Part shown: positions 1 to 11,197 of the stretch, in pieces | Layout: every line of letters begins with the position of its first letter | Position numbering within the stretch: the stretch's first letter is position 1 | Assembly: GCF_002858675.1 (NCBI RefSeq) | Contig: NZ_PJZF01000002.1 | Span: 340,809 to 404,808 of the forward strand | Direction: 5' to 3' | Length of the DNA stretch: 64,000 bases | Source: Chimaeribacter californicus | Lineage (GTDB): Bacteria; Pseudomonadota; Gammaproteobacteria; Enterobacterales; Enterobacteriaceae | Notes under the pieces: generated by a model | What the model was told of the DNA's origin: nothing | Seen by the model: only the letters and a program-made list of their open reading frames with translations | Databases searched by the model: none | Program-made: the position numbers and the translations under genes

Positions 1-1239
1 TACGCGCCCCGCCCTCTGCGCCCGGCGCTGGCTCAGCCCATACACAAACACCACCGCGAAACAGGCCATCGGCAACAGGTAGGAGATCGCCGTGTGGTAA
101 TGGTCCGCCAGTGCGCCCATGAAGTACGGCATAATCGCGCCGCCGACAATCGCCATGATCATGAATGAACTGGCGCGCTTGGTGTGAACGCCCATGTTCT
201 TCACGCCCAGCGCGAAAATGGTCGGGAACATAATCGACATAAAGAAGAACACCGCCACCAGCGCAATCACTGACACGTTCTCAATACTCATCACCACCAG
301 CCCGCACAGCACGATATTCACCAGCGCGTAGAGCATCAGCAGCGTGGTGGCCGCCACGCGCCCCATCAGCCAGGTGCTGAAAAACCGCCCGACCATAAAG
401 CTGATCATCGCCACCGACAGCAGATACGAGGCGCTCTGGTTCGACACGTTATGCCAGTGCTCGGTGGCGTAGTTGATAAAGAACGCCCCCACGCCGACCT
501 GCGCCGCCACGTAGAAGAACTGCGCCACCACGCCACCGACAAAATGCCGGTGCTGCCACAACCCGCGCGGTGCTTCCCCCGGCACGTCGCCGCTCTCACG
601 GATGTCCGGCAGCCGGGTGCGGCTGAACAGAAACGCAATCACCAGCACCAGCCCCGCAATCGCCACATAGGTGATCTTCACCGACTCCTGCCCGCTGCCC
701 GGCGCCTGCGTGGCGGAGAAAAACAGCGTGCCGCCGATCATCGGGCCGATAAACTGCCCCAGCCCGTTAAACGACTGCGCCAGGTTCAGCCGCCGCTCCG
801 CCCCGGCCGGGTCACCCAGCACCGTGGCATACGGGTTCGCCGCCGTCTCCAGGCAGCCCAGCCCGCTGGCAATCACAAACAGCGCCAGCAGGAACAGCGC
901 AAAACTGTTGGCAGACGCAGCGGGCACAAACAGCAGCGCGCCCAGCGCATACAGGCATAAACCGACCAGAATCCCCGCTTTATAGCCTTTACGGTCCATA
1001 AACAGCCCGGCGGGCAGCGCTACCAGGAAATAGGCACCGAAATAGGCCGCCTGCAACAGGCCGGACTGCGCCTTGGTCACATGCAACGTCTCCTGAAAGT
1101 GTTTGTTCAACACATCCAGCAGCCCATACGACAACCCCCACATAAAGAACAGACTGGTGACCAGCATCAGCGCCCAGCGCCCGCTGGTGGCCAGTTGGCC
1201 GGTATTGGCCGACAGTGACGCACTTTTATTGACTAGCAT
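1..1239 (-). CDS. fucP: FucP-type L-fucose:H+ symporter (MFS), 3' end cut by window edge
   Basis: Inner-membrane major facilitator permease, most likely importing L-fucose by proton symport. I translated the reverse strand from ATG at 1239 (AAGGAG ribosome site just upstream) and the frame stays open to base 1, giving 413 visible residues; E. coli FucP is about 438, so only a short C-terminal piece is missing. The start MLVNKSASLSANTG is followed by alternating hydrophobic segments, with GLSYGLLDVLNKHFQ in the first helix region, the loop PAGLFMDRKGYKAG, and GCLETAANPYATVLG, which resemble the FucP/GluP subgroup. It is the last visible gene of the fucose operon, 56 bp after the mutarotase gene; a GC-rich inverted sequence lies in that gap. 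Substrate is inferred from family and context. Confidence 0.85.
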   Translation of the reverse strand, partial: MLVNKSASLSANTGQLATSGRWALMLVTSLFFMWGLSYGLLDVLNKHFQETLHVTKAQSGLLQAAYFGAYFLVALPAGLFMDRKGYKAGILVGLCLYALGALLFVPAASANSFALFLLALFVIASGLGCLETAANPYATVLGDPAGAERRLNLAQSFNGLGQFIGPMIGGTLFFSATQAPGSGQESVKITYVAIAGLVLVIAFLFSRTRLPDIRESGDVPGEAPRGLWQHRHFVGGVVAQFFYVAAQVGVGAFFINYATEHWHNVSNQSASYLLSVAMISFMVGRFFSTWLMGRVAATTLLMLYALVNIVLCGLVVMSIENVSVIALVAVFFFMSIMFPTIFALGVKNMGVHTKRASSFMIMAIVGGAIMPYFMGALADHYHTAISYLLPMACFAVVFVYGLSQRRAQRAGRV

Positions 1240-1295
1240 GTTAACTCCTTGATCCAGGTTGGATAACGCATCATTGGCGCGTCCGGCGCGCCGGG

Positions 1296-3254
<1,959 letters not shown>

Positions 3255-3256
3255 CG

Positions 3257-4534
3257 TTACCCCCGGAAGCGGTACTGGTCGAGGGACGCAGCGTGCATCT
3301 CAATCGAGAAGCCCGGCGCGTGCGGCGGCATATAGGCCGCGCCGCGGATCTCACACGGCGTCACGAAATGCTCGTGCAGGTGATCCACATACTCAATCAC
3401 CCGCCCTTCATGCGTCCCGGCGATGCAGAGGTAGTCGATCATCGACAGGTGCTGCACGTACTCGCACAGCCCGACGCCGCCGGCATGGGGGCAGACCGGC
3501 AGGTTATAGCGTGCGGCCATCAGCATCACCGCCAGCACCTCATTCACGCCGCCCATCCGGCAGGCGTCAATCTGCACTACGTCGATCGCGCCACGCATAA
3601 TGAACTGCTTGAACATAATGCGGTTCTGGCACATCTCGCCGGTCGCCACTTTCACCGGCGCGACCGCCTCACGGATTTTACGGTGGCCTTCGATGTCATC
3701 GGGGCTGGTGGGTTCCTCAATAAACCACGGCCGGGCGAAGGCGAGTTTGTTGACCCAGTCGATCGCCTCATCCACCTCCCACACCTGATTGGCGTCAATC
3801 ATCAACTGGCGGTCGGGACCGATCACCTCGCGGGCGATGCGCACCCGGCGGATGTCATCTTCCAGGTCGCGCCCGACTTTGAGTTTGAGGAAGGAAAACC
3901 CGGCGTCCACCGCCTGCTGGCAGAGGCGGCGCAGCTTCTCATCCGGGTAGCCGAGCCAGCCCGCCGAGGTGGTGTAACAGGGGTAACCTTCCGCCAGCAA
4001 TGTCTCGCGCCGTTGCGCCTGCCCTTCGGCGCGTTCGGTCAGCAGCCGTAACGCCTGCTCCGGCGTGATGCAGTCGGTGAGGTAACGGAAATCGATACAA
4101 CGCACCAGCTCTTCCGGCGACATATCCGCCACCAGTTGCCACAGCGGCTTGCCGCAGGATTTCGCCCACGCATCCCACACGGCGTTGATCACCGCGCCGG
4201 TCGCCAGATGGATCGCGCCCTTGTCCGGCCCGATCCAGCGGAGCTGGCTGTCACTGGTGAAACGCCGCCAGAACGCGCCCATGTCCGCAGTGATCGACTC
4301 CAAAGACTGCCCGACGATCTGGTGCTCCAGCGCCCGGATGGCCGCACAGCAGATCTCATTGCCGCGGCCGATGGTAAACGTCAGGCCGTGGCCGCTCAGC
4401 GTCGGGTCATCGGTTTCCAGAATCACATAGGCGGCGGAGTAGTCCGGGTCCGGGTTCATGGCGTCGGAGCCATCCAGCGCCTGCGAGGTGGGAAAGCGGA
4501 TATCTTCAACGCGCAGGGCGGTAAACTGGGTCAT
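3257..4534 (-). CDS. L-fuconate dehydratase (enolase superfamily)
   Basis: Mandelate racemase/enolase superfamily dehydratase, 425 aa, converting L-fuconate to 2-keto-3-deoxy-L-fuconate. The N-terminal capping domain starts MTQFTALRVEDIRFPTSQ and includes AIHLATGAVINAVWDAWAK. The barrel shows the general-base lysine motif FLKLKVGRD near residue 215, first metal ligand MIDANQVW near 248, second in WFIEEPTSPDD near 274 and ATGEMCQNR near 300; the HAGGVGL segment gives the expected catalytic His. Length agrees with fuconate dehydratases (about 430). It is the first gene of the operon, reading away from the GntR gene. The next catabolic step (aldolase, or dehydrogenase plus hydrolase) is not visible in this window. 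Confidence 0.93.
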   Translation of the reverse strand: MTQFTALRVEDIRFPTSQALDGSDAMNPDPDYSAAYVILETDDPTLSGHGLTFTIGRGNEICCAAIRALEHQIVGQSLESITADMGAFWRRFTSDSQLRWIGPDKGAIHLATGAVINAVWDAWAKSCGKPLWQLVADMSPEELVRCIDFRYLTDCITPEQALRLLTERAEGQAQRRETLLAEGYPCYTTSAGWLGYPDEKLRRLCQQAVDAGFSFLKLKVGRDLEDDIRRVRIAREVIGPDRQLMIDANQVWEVDEAIDWVNKLAFARPWFIEEPTSPDDIEGHRKIREAVAPVKVATGEMCQNRIMFKQFIMRGAIDVVQIDACRMGGVNEVLAVMLMAARYNLPVCPHAGGVGLCEYVQHLSMIDYLCIAGTHEGRVIEYVDHLHEHFVTPCEIRGAAYMPPHAPGFSIEMHAASLDQYRFRG

Positions 4535-4556
4535 GGGTGCCTCGCTTTCAGGTCTA

Positions 4557-4604
4557 ATGGTCAGGCCACTGACCGGCTAAAAAGAGCCTGAAGGTCAGGC
4601 CAAT
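4557..4604. promoter_or_regulatory. Candidate GntR/FCD operator repeats in the fucose divergent promoter
   Basis: The 244-bp gap between the dehydratase start and the GntR start contains the ten-base word GGTCAGGCCA twice in the same orientation, at 4559-4568 and 4593-4602, 34 bp apart. The first lies in TGGTCAGGCCA, an imperfect palindrome resembling the TGGT-N3-ACCA sites of FadR-subfamily regulators. Location just upstream of the first catabolic gene suggests repressor binding; this is inferred from sequence only. Confidence 0.4.
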
Positions 4605-4778
4605 TAGGTTGGAAATGTTATTGCTTACCCGGCGGCGGGGTTTGCTAAGATGGGCACCGGCTGCACAAAACATCATCAACGCGGATTCAGTTTTTACACG
4701 CCGATAACAATTCCTCAAGGGCCACAACCGGGAATTGGTGGCTGAATCGCTTAACCGACCACAGGGAGACGGGCCACT

Positions 4779-5534
4779 ATGCCGATTACCAGACTGGAAA
4801 ACCCGCGGCTTTACCGGCAGATAGCCGATCAGCTGCGCGGGCTGATTGAGAAAGGGGAATTTCCGCCCGGCAGCCGATTGCCGTCGGAGCGCGATCTGGC
4901 GGCGCAAATGCAGGTGAGCCGGGCGTCGGTGCGGGAGGCGCTGATTGCGCTGGAGGTGGTGGGGCTGGTGGATGTGAAAGTCGGCAATGGCGTGATTGTG
5001 CGCCACCCGCCGATCGTGGCTACACCGGAGCCGGTGATGGCGCAAGCCGGGCGCGGCCAGTGGGGCGAACTGGACGAGGAGCTGGGGATTGACCTCGACC
5101 TGAACAGCGAGCTGCCGCCTTTTTCGCTGTTACAGACCCGCCGCCTGATCGAGCCGGAAACCGCCGCACTGGCTGCGCGTTACGCCAGCGCGGAGGAGCG
5201 CGCCGCCATCCGCGCCGCCTACCTGCGCAACTGCGAGGACAACCGCGCCGGATCGGAGACGCACCCCGGCGACCGGCTGTTCCACATCCGTATTGCCCAG
5301 GCCAGCGGCAACCCGGCTTACGCGTTCATCATCGGCCACCTGCTCGGCCACCGTTACGGCAGCATGTTCCGGGTGTTGCAGCGTAATTACACGCCGGAGG
5401 ATATGCCGCACCGCTCCGAGCAGGAGCACCGGGCGATCCTTGATGCCATCGAGGCGGGGGATGCCGCGGGGGCGCGGCGGGCGATGAAGGCGCATCTTGA
5501 TGCAGTGATAGCGGTGTTTTCGCGGCAGGGGTAG
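4779..5534 (+). CDS. GntR-family (FCD domain) transcriptional regulator of the fucose operon
   Basis: DNA-binding regulator of 251 aa. Residues about 8-75 form the GntR winged helix (RLYRQIADQLRGLIEKG, LPSERDLAAQMQVSRASVREA), and the C-terminal half is an all-helical FCD ligand domain with QTRRLIEPETAALAA, the metal-binding type DRLFHIRIAQASGNPA and HRAILDAIEAGDAAGARRAM. It is transcribed divergently from the fucose genes across a 244-bp gap containing repeated GGTCAGGCCA words, so it is the likely local repressor with an acid-sugar intermediate as inducer (inference). Start ATG 4779 follows an AGGGAG-like site. ExuR at 40415 is a paralogue of the same subfamily. Confidence 0.9.
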   Translation: MPITRLENPRLYRQIADQLRGLIEKGEFPPGSRLPSERDLAAQMQVSRASVREALIALEVVGLVDVKVGNGVIVRHPPIVATPEPVMAQAGRGQWGELDEELGIDLDLNSELPPFSLLQTRRLIEPETAALAARYASAEERAAIRAAYLRNCEDNRAGSETHPGDRLFHIRIAQASGNPAYAFIIGHLLGHRYGSMFRVLQRNYTPEDMPHRSEQEHRAILDAIEAGDAAGARRAMKAHLDAVIAVFSRQG

Positions 5535-5925
5535 GCGGCCCTGCTGCCGCCACTGGGGTTAAGTGGATTGTTTCGGTTGTTGATGAGATGGCTTATTTCG
5601 GTTGCTCATGTGCGGTGGCCTTTTGCTTTTGGATTGAGGTTGGTTGCGTTGGCAAACGCCTGCATTCCTTCTGCGGCTCCGCTGCCGCCACCGCGCAAGG
5701 GGCGCGTAGGCGCTCGCCCCTTGCATCCCCGCGCCTTGGGTGATCCGGCAGAATTATTGCCCGCGTAGCGGGTTCCCTCCTTCGGCCTCCGGGCTAATCG
5801 GGCCGGGACAGACACGCTCCCAGCGTGGCTGTCCCTCTCGCGGGGAAGATTCGCCCCATCCCTGGGGCTCACCCCTTCGGGGCCAACGCTTCGCGTTGTT
5901 CAAATTGGCTCCCGGCCAATTTGTC

Positions 5926-6020
5926 CATGCCCGCTCACCCGGCCCTGCGTCCTCGTCGGCAATAATTTAATGCCCCCACCAGACTGCAAATTCTTGGCTA
6001 TGTAAGGAAAGAGTAGATAA
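5926..6020 (-). repeat. Inner repeat unit, copy A (inverted)
   Basis: Read on the minus strand this copy runs from TTTCCTTACATAGCCAAGAA through TTTGCAGTCTGGTGGGGGC, an ATTGCCG block and GCAGGGCCGGGTGA. It is the inverted partner of the copy at 6220-6310. Confidence 0.7.
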
Positions 6021-6104
6021 GGCTTTTTTAAAATTTGTGAAGAATGCAGACACGTTGCCGCATGAAAATTCGGTATGAGAGCAAACACGCCGAGCGACTT
6101 AAAA

Positions 6105-6197
6105 CCTCCCCCTATTATTTCCTCACAGACTTATTGGTTTGCAAAAGTGGTGGGGGCGTAAAAATCATTGCCGAATGGAGCCGCAGGGCCGGGCGAG
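6105..6197 (+). repeat. Inner repeat unit, copy B (direct)
   Basis: Contains CCTATTATTTCCTCACAGAC, GTGGTGGGGGCGTAAAAATC, ATTGCCGAATGGAG and GCAGGGCCGGGCGA in the same order as the other two copies. It is more diverged in its first half than copies A and C are from each other. Confidence 0.65.
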
Positions 6198-6219
6198 TAC
6201 ACCGAACATCCAATAATCC

Positions 6220-6310
6220 CCACCTACTATTTCCTTACATACCCAAAGATTTGCAGTTCGGTGGGGGCGTAAAAATCATTGCCGAATGAAGACGAAGGGC
6301 CGGGCGAACG
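6220..6310 (+). repeat. Inner repeat unit, copy C (direct)
   Basis: Contains CTACTATTTCCTTACATACC, TTTGCAGTTCGGTGGGGGCG, AAAAATCATTGCCGAATGAA and GAAGGGCCGGGCGA. It shares the block GTGGGGGCGTAAAAATCATT and GCCGAATG with copy B without a mismatch. Confidence 0.7.
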
Positions 6311-6604
6311 GGCATGGATGCCCGTGAGAGTCGCAGCCACGCCGGGAGCGTGTCTGCGGCGGCCCGATCAGCCCGGAGGCGGAATGAGGGGACACGCGGG
6401 AGCGTGCAATGATTCAGCCAAACCACCGAAAGCGCACGGGTGCAGGGCCGGCGCGCCGGCAGGCCCCGCTCGGTTGAGGCTCAGTGAGCCAGGTAGACAA
6501 ATACACATAAACAACCGAAACAATCCACTTTACGCCCGGTGGCGGCCACGAAGCCGCAGAAAGACACCGGGCATGCGCCAACGCCACATCCCCCCCTCCC
6601 CCAT

Positions 6605-6635
6605 AAAAAACAAAAAAGCCCCATCCCGGGGCTTC
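6605..6635 (-). terminator. Rho-independent terminator after lptG
   Basis: On the minus strand AAGCCCC / loop GGGAT / GGGGCTT is followed by a run of T (6605-6617 on the complement), 20 bp beyond the lptG stop. Confidence 0.85.
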
Positions 6636-6657
6636 TTTCTACTTCGGCAGAAGAAAA

Positions 6658-7731
6658 CTATCTCCGCTTCAATAACATAAACACACTTATCAGCAAAAAC
6701 AGCAAACTCGGCAACAGCGCGCCGAGAATTGGCGGAATATTATACACCAGACTCAACGGCCCAAAGATTTGATCCAGCACGTAGAACAGGAAACCGAAAC
6801 AGATCCCGGTGACCACCCGTACGCCCATCGGCACACTGCGCAGCGGGCCGAAAATGAACGACAGCGCCATCAGCATCATCACCGCCACCGACAGCGGCGA
6901 GAAAATCTTGCTCCACATGTTCAGCTGGTAACGGTTCGACTCCTGCCCGCTCTGGCTCAGGTATTTGATGTAGTTACGCAGGCCGCTGATGGACAGCGCA
7001 TCCGGGTCGAGCGCCACCACACCCAGCTTGTCCGGCGTCAGGTTGGTTTTCCATACGCCGTTCAGCGTCTGGTGGCCGGTGATAAATTTCCCGCCAAGCC
7101 CGGATTCGTCTACCTGCGACAACTTCCATTCGCGCGCGTCGGCGTCAAAGGTGGCGCTGGCCGCATAACGCACTGACAGCAAATGGTTTTCTTTGTCAAA
7201 ATGATAAATATTGACGCCGGAAAGCTCATTCGCGCCGGAAAGCCGCTCGATGAAGATAAAGTCCGGGCCATCTTTCGCCCACAGCCCGCTCTGGGTGGAG
7301 AGCAACGAGCCGCCGTACATCATCTGCGCCCGGTAGTTACGCGCCATCTGCTCGCCCTGCGGCGCAACCCACTCGCCAATCGCCATGGTCAGCAACACCA
7401 GCGGAATCGCGGTCTTCATTACTGACGCGGCAATCTGCATCCGCGTAAAACCGGACGCCTGCATCACCACCAGCTCGCTGCGGGTCGCCAGCGCGCCCAG
7501 CCCCATCAATGCCCCCAGCAGCGCCGCCATCGGGAAGAAAATCTCGATGTCTTTCGGCACGCTCAGCAGCGTGTAAAGCCCCGCGCCGGTGGCGGAATAG
7601 CCGCCCTGCCCCACTTTGCGCAACTGATCGACAAATTTGATAATGCCGGACAGCGACACCAGCATGAACAGCGTCATCATGATGGTGTTAAAAATGGTTT
7701 TCCCGATGTAGCGATCCAATACGCCAAACAT
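6658..7731 (-). CDS. lptG: LPS export ABC transporter permease LptG
   Basis: Inner-membrane permease subunit of the LptB2FG complex, which extracts lipopolysaccharide from the inner membrane and passes it to LptC/LptA. The 357-aa protein begins MFGVLDRYIGKTIFNTIMM and shows the family plan: three N-terminal membrane segments, a periplasmic beta-jellyroll (about residues 130-260, with GGKFITGHQTLNGVWKTNLT) and three C-terminal segments ending LLSVFMLLKRR-like. The coupling helix region GALATRSELVVMQASGF is present. Its start codon shares one base with the lptF stop (TAATG), so both subunits are co-translated. Length matches E. coli LptG (360). Confidence 0.97.
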   Translation of the reverse strand: MFGVLDRYIGKTIFNTIMMTLFMLVSLSGIIKFVDQLRKVGQGGYSATGAGLYTLLSVPKDIEIFFPMAALLGALMGLGALATRSELVVMQASGFTRMQIAASVMKTAIPLVLLTMAIGEWVAPQGEQMARNYRAQMMYGGSLLSTQSGLWAKDGPDFIFIERLSGANELSGVNIYHFDKENHLLSVRYAASATFDADAREWKLSQVDESGLGGKFITGHQTLNGVWKTNLTPDKLGVVALDPDALSISGLRNYIKYLSQSGQESNRYQLNMWSKIFSPLSVAVMMLMALSFIFGPLRSVPMGVRVVTGICFGFLFYVLDQIFGPLSLVYNIPPILGALLPSLLFLLISVFMLLKRR

Positions 7732-8828
7732 TACGCGGCTCCTTTAAAACGCGCGCGCAGGCGGCGCACCGGCACCGTATCCCAGGCGTTCAGCACCATC
7801 GCCAGCACGAAGTAAGCGGCATTGGTCGCCCACATCCACACCATCGGGTCGAACTTGCCTTTTGCGCCGTTGGAGCGCAGCGAGCTTTGCAGCAGGAAGA
7901 AGATCAGATAAAGCAGCATCGCCGGCAGCATACTCAGCACCCGGCCCTGGCGCGGGTTCACCACGCTGAGCGGCACCACCATCAGCGCCATCAGCAGCAC
8001 CGAGAACACCAGCGTCAGCCGCCAGTGGAACTCGGCGCGCGCATCCGGCGTGGTGGCCTGCCACAGCTGGCTCATGCTCATCTGTTCGGCTTCGGTGGTG
8101 TTATCCAGGCTCACCGTCTGGTGGCCGACCACCGCCAGATAGTTGTTGAAATCTGTGACCCGGAAATCACGCAGCATTGCGGTGCCTTCATAACGCGTGC
8201 CCTGGTTCAGGGTCACCGTTTGCGAGCCGTCCGCGCGCTGCTCCATGTGGCCGCTATCCGCTACCACCACCGACGGGCGCTGGTTGCCGTTCGGCCGTAA
8301 CTGCGCCAGAAAGACGTTATGGAACTCCTTGCCCTTCACGCTGCCGACAAACAGCACCGCGTTGCCGTCCTGCGAGGGCTGGAACTGCCCCTCCACCAGC
8401 GCCGCCATACTGGGGTTGGCCTTGGCCTCCGCCAGCACTTCGTCCTGATGTTTTGAGGACCACGGCCCGAGCCAGAAGGCGTTGCCCGCCGCCATCACCG
8501 CCGTCAGCAACGCCAGCAGCAGCGCGGAGACAATCAGCACTTTCTTGCCCAGCCCGCAGGCGTGCATCACGGTGATTTCACTTTCCGTATAGAGTTTGCC
8601 GAAGGTCATCAACAGCCCAAGGAACAGGCTGAGCGGCAAGATGAGTTGTGCCATTTCAGGCACGCCCAGCCCCATCAGGGAGAGGACCAGATTTGTTGGG
8701 ATATCGCCATCGACGGCTGCGCCCAGTACCCTGACCAGCTTCTGACAGAAGAAGATCAGCAGCAGGATGAACAGAATCGCAACCTGGCTTTTGAAGGTTT
8801 CCCGTACCAGATATCTAATGATGATCAC
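7731..8828 (-). CDS. lptF: LPS export ABC transporter permease LptF
   Basis: Partner permease of LptG in the LPS transporter, 365 aa (E. coli 366). It starts MIIIRYLVRETFKSQ, contains LYTESEITVMHACGLGKK (coupling helix to LptB), a periplasmic jellyroll with TLNQGTRYEGTAMLRDFRVTD, and C-terminal NPRQGRVLSMLPAMLLYLIF. It is the first gene of lptFG and is divergent from pepA across a 281-bp gap (8829-9109) that must hold both promoters; I see no clear regulator site there. Confidence 0.97.
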   Translation of the reverse strand: MIIIRYLVRETFKSQVAILFILLLIFFCQKLVRVLGAAVDGDIPTNLVLSLMGLGVPEMAQLILPLSLFLGLLMTFGKLYTESEITVMHACGLGKKVLIVSALLLALLTAVMAAGNAFWLGPWSSKHQDEVLAEAKANPSMAALVEGQFQPSQDGNAVLFVGSVKGKEFHNVFLAQLRPNGNQRPSVVVADSGHMEQRADGSQTVTLNQGTRYEGTAMLRDFRVTDFNNYLAVVGHQTVSLDNTTEAEQMSMSQLWQATTPDARAEFHWRLTLVFSVLLMALMVVPLSVVNPRQGRVLSMLPAMLLYLIFFLLQSSLRSNGAKGKFDPMVWMWATNAAYFVLAMVLNAWDTVPVRRLRARFKGAA

Positions 8829-9094
8829 GCTTATTACGCCTGTGAAAACTTGTCTTTTTGCAGGAAAATCGCTAGTTTCTTCGCTAATGCGCCATTTATT
8901 CTCATCATATGGCCACCTTCATAGCTAAAATAGCATTAAAACATCTCGTGTTAGGGTGCCCTATAGGAACATGCCTATAGCCGCCGAAAACAGAATAAAT
9001 TACGCCGTTCAGGTTAACATCCGCAGTTAACACAATGACGAAGGTTTGTTGCGGAGTGCGTCATTCTAGCCGCAGCTCCCGTCGTTGTCTTTAA

Positions 9095-10621
<1,527 letters not shown>

Positions 10622-10735
10622 CCGCCCTTCCCGCCGCCGGGGCACCTCTCCCGGCGGCAATGCGGCATACCGGGGCGGCTGCGGCCGCCCTCTTTATTCC
10701 GGCACCCGCTTTACCGATTGACCAATGGCACTTCA

Positions 10736-11185
10736 ATGAAAAACGCAACGTTCTACCTTCTGGAGAGTGACACCGACGCGAACGGGATGATCGCCCATGA
10801 GGCCCTGGCCTGTGATCTGGCCGCCGCCCGCTGGCGGGCCGGTAAACGGGTGCTGATCGCCTGTGAGGACCAGCAGCAGGCGCAACGGCTGGATGATGCG
10901 CTGTGGCAGCGCGAACCCGACGCCTTCGTGCCGCACAATCTGGCGGGTGAAGGGCCGCGGTACGGCGCACCGGTGGAGATCTGCTGGCCCGGCAAGCGCG
11001 GCAACGCCCCGCGTGACCTGTTGATCAGCCTGCTGCCGCAGTTCGCAGATTTTGCCACCGCTTTCCATGAAGTGATAGACTTCGTCCCTTACCCGGACAC
11101 CCTGAAACAGTTGGCGCGCGACCGCTATAAAGCCTATCGCAGCGTCGGCTTTCATTTGACCACGGCCAAGCCGCCAACTTACTGA
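10736..11185 (+). CDS. holC: DNA polymerase III subunit chi
   Basis: Clamp-loader accessory subunit that links the psi subunit to SSB. The 149-aa product starts at MKNATFYLLESDT, as in E. coli; an in-frame ATG six codons upstream exists but is not needed. Visible conserved segments are ARWRAGKRVLIACEDQQQA, ALWQREPDAFVPHNLAGEGP (SSB-tail binding surface lies here in the family), FADFATAFHEVIDFVPY and LKQLARDRYKAYR. It lies 12 bp before valS and is probably co-transcribed with it. Confidence 0.96.
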   Translation: MKNATFYLLESDTDANGMIAHEALACDLAAARWRAGKRVLIACEDQQQAQRLDDALWQREPDAFVPHNLAGEGPRYGAPVEICWPGKRGNAPRDLLISLLPQFADFATAFHEVIDFVPYPDTLKQLARDRYKAYRSVGFHLTTAKPPTY

Positions 11186-11197
11186 TATCAAAGCGAA

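Larger units (their letters stand above)
5561..6530. repeat. 970-bp imperfect inverted repeat element without coding potential
   Basis: The gene-free stretch between the GntR gene and lptG is bounded by a perfect 21-bp inverted repeat (5561-5581 and 6510-6530; it begins AAGTGGATTGTTTCGG). Inward of these ends the two sides keep matching as inverted copies in blocks: 5775-5831 against 6334-6391 (CCTCCGGGCT.ATCGGGCCG, CAGACACGCTCCC.GCGTGGCTG), and 5926-6020 against 6220-6310. The middle holds one more direct copy of the inner unit. No open frame in it looks like a protein and no transposase is visible. It resembles a pair of facing copies of a dispersed intergenic repeat, possibly non-autonomous; the family is unknown to me. 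Confidence 0.7.

Noticed and set aside
451..985. Plus-strand frames of 169 and 104 codons near the left end
   Set aside because: They are antisense to the FucP-like permease, whose membrane-protein translation is clear.
5568..6772. Several short open frames in the 5.5-6.7 kb gap
   Set aside because: They follow the inverted repeat structure, are Arg/Ala/Pro rich and have no ribosome sites or family resemblance.
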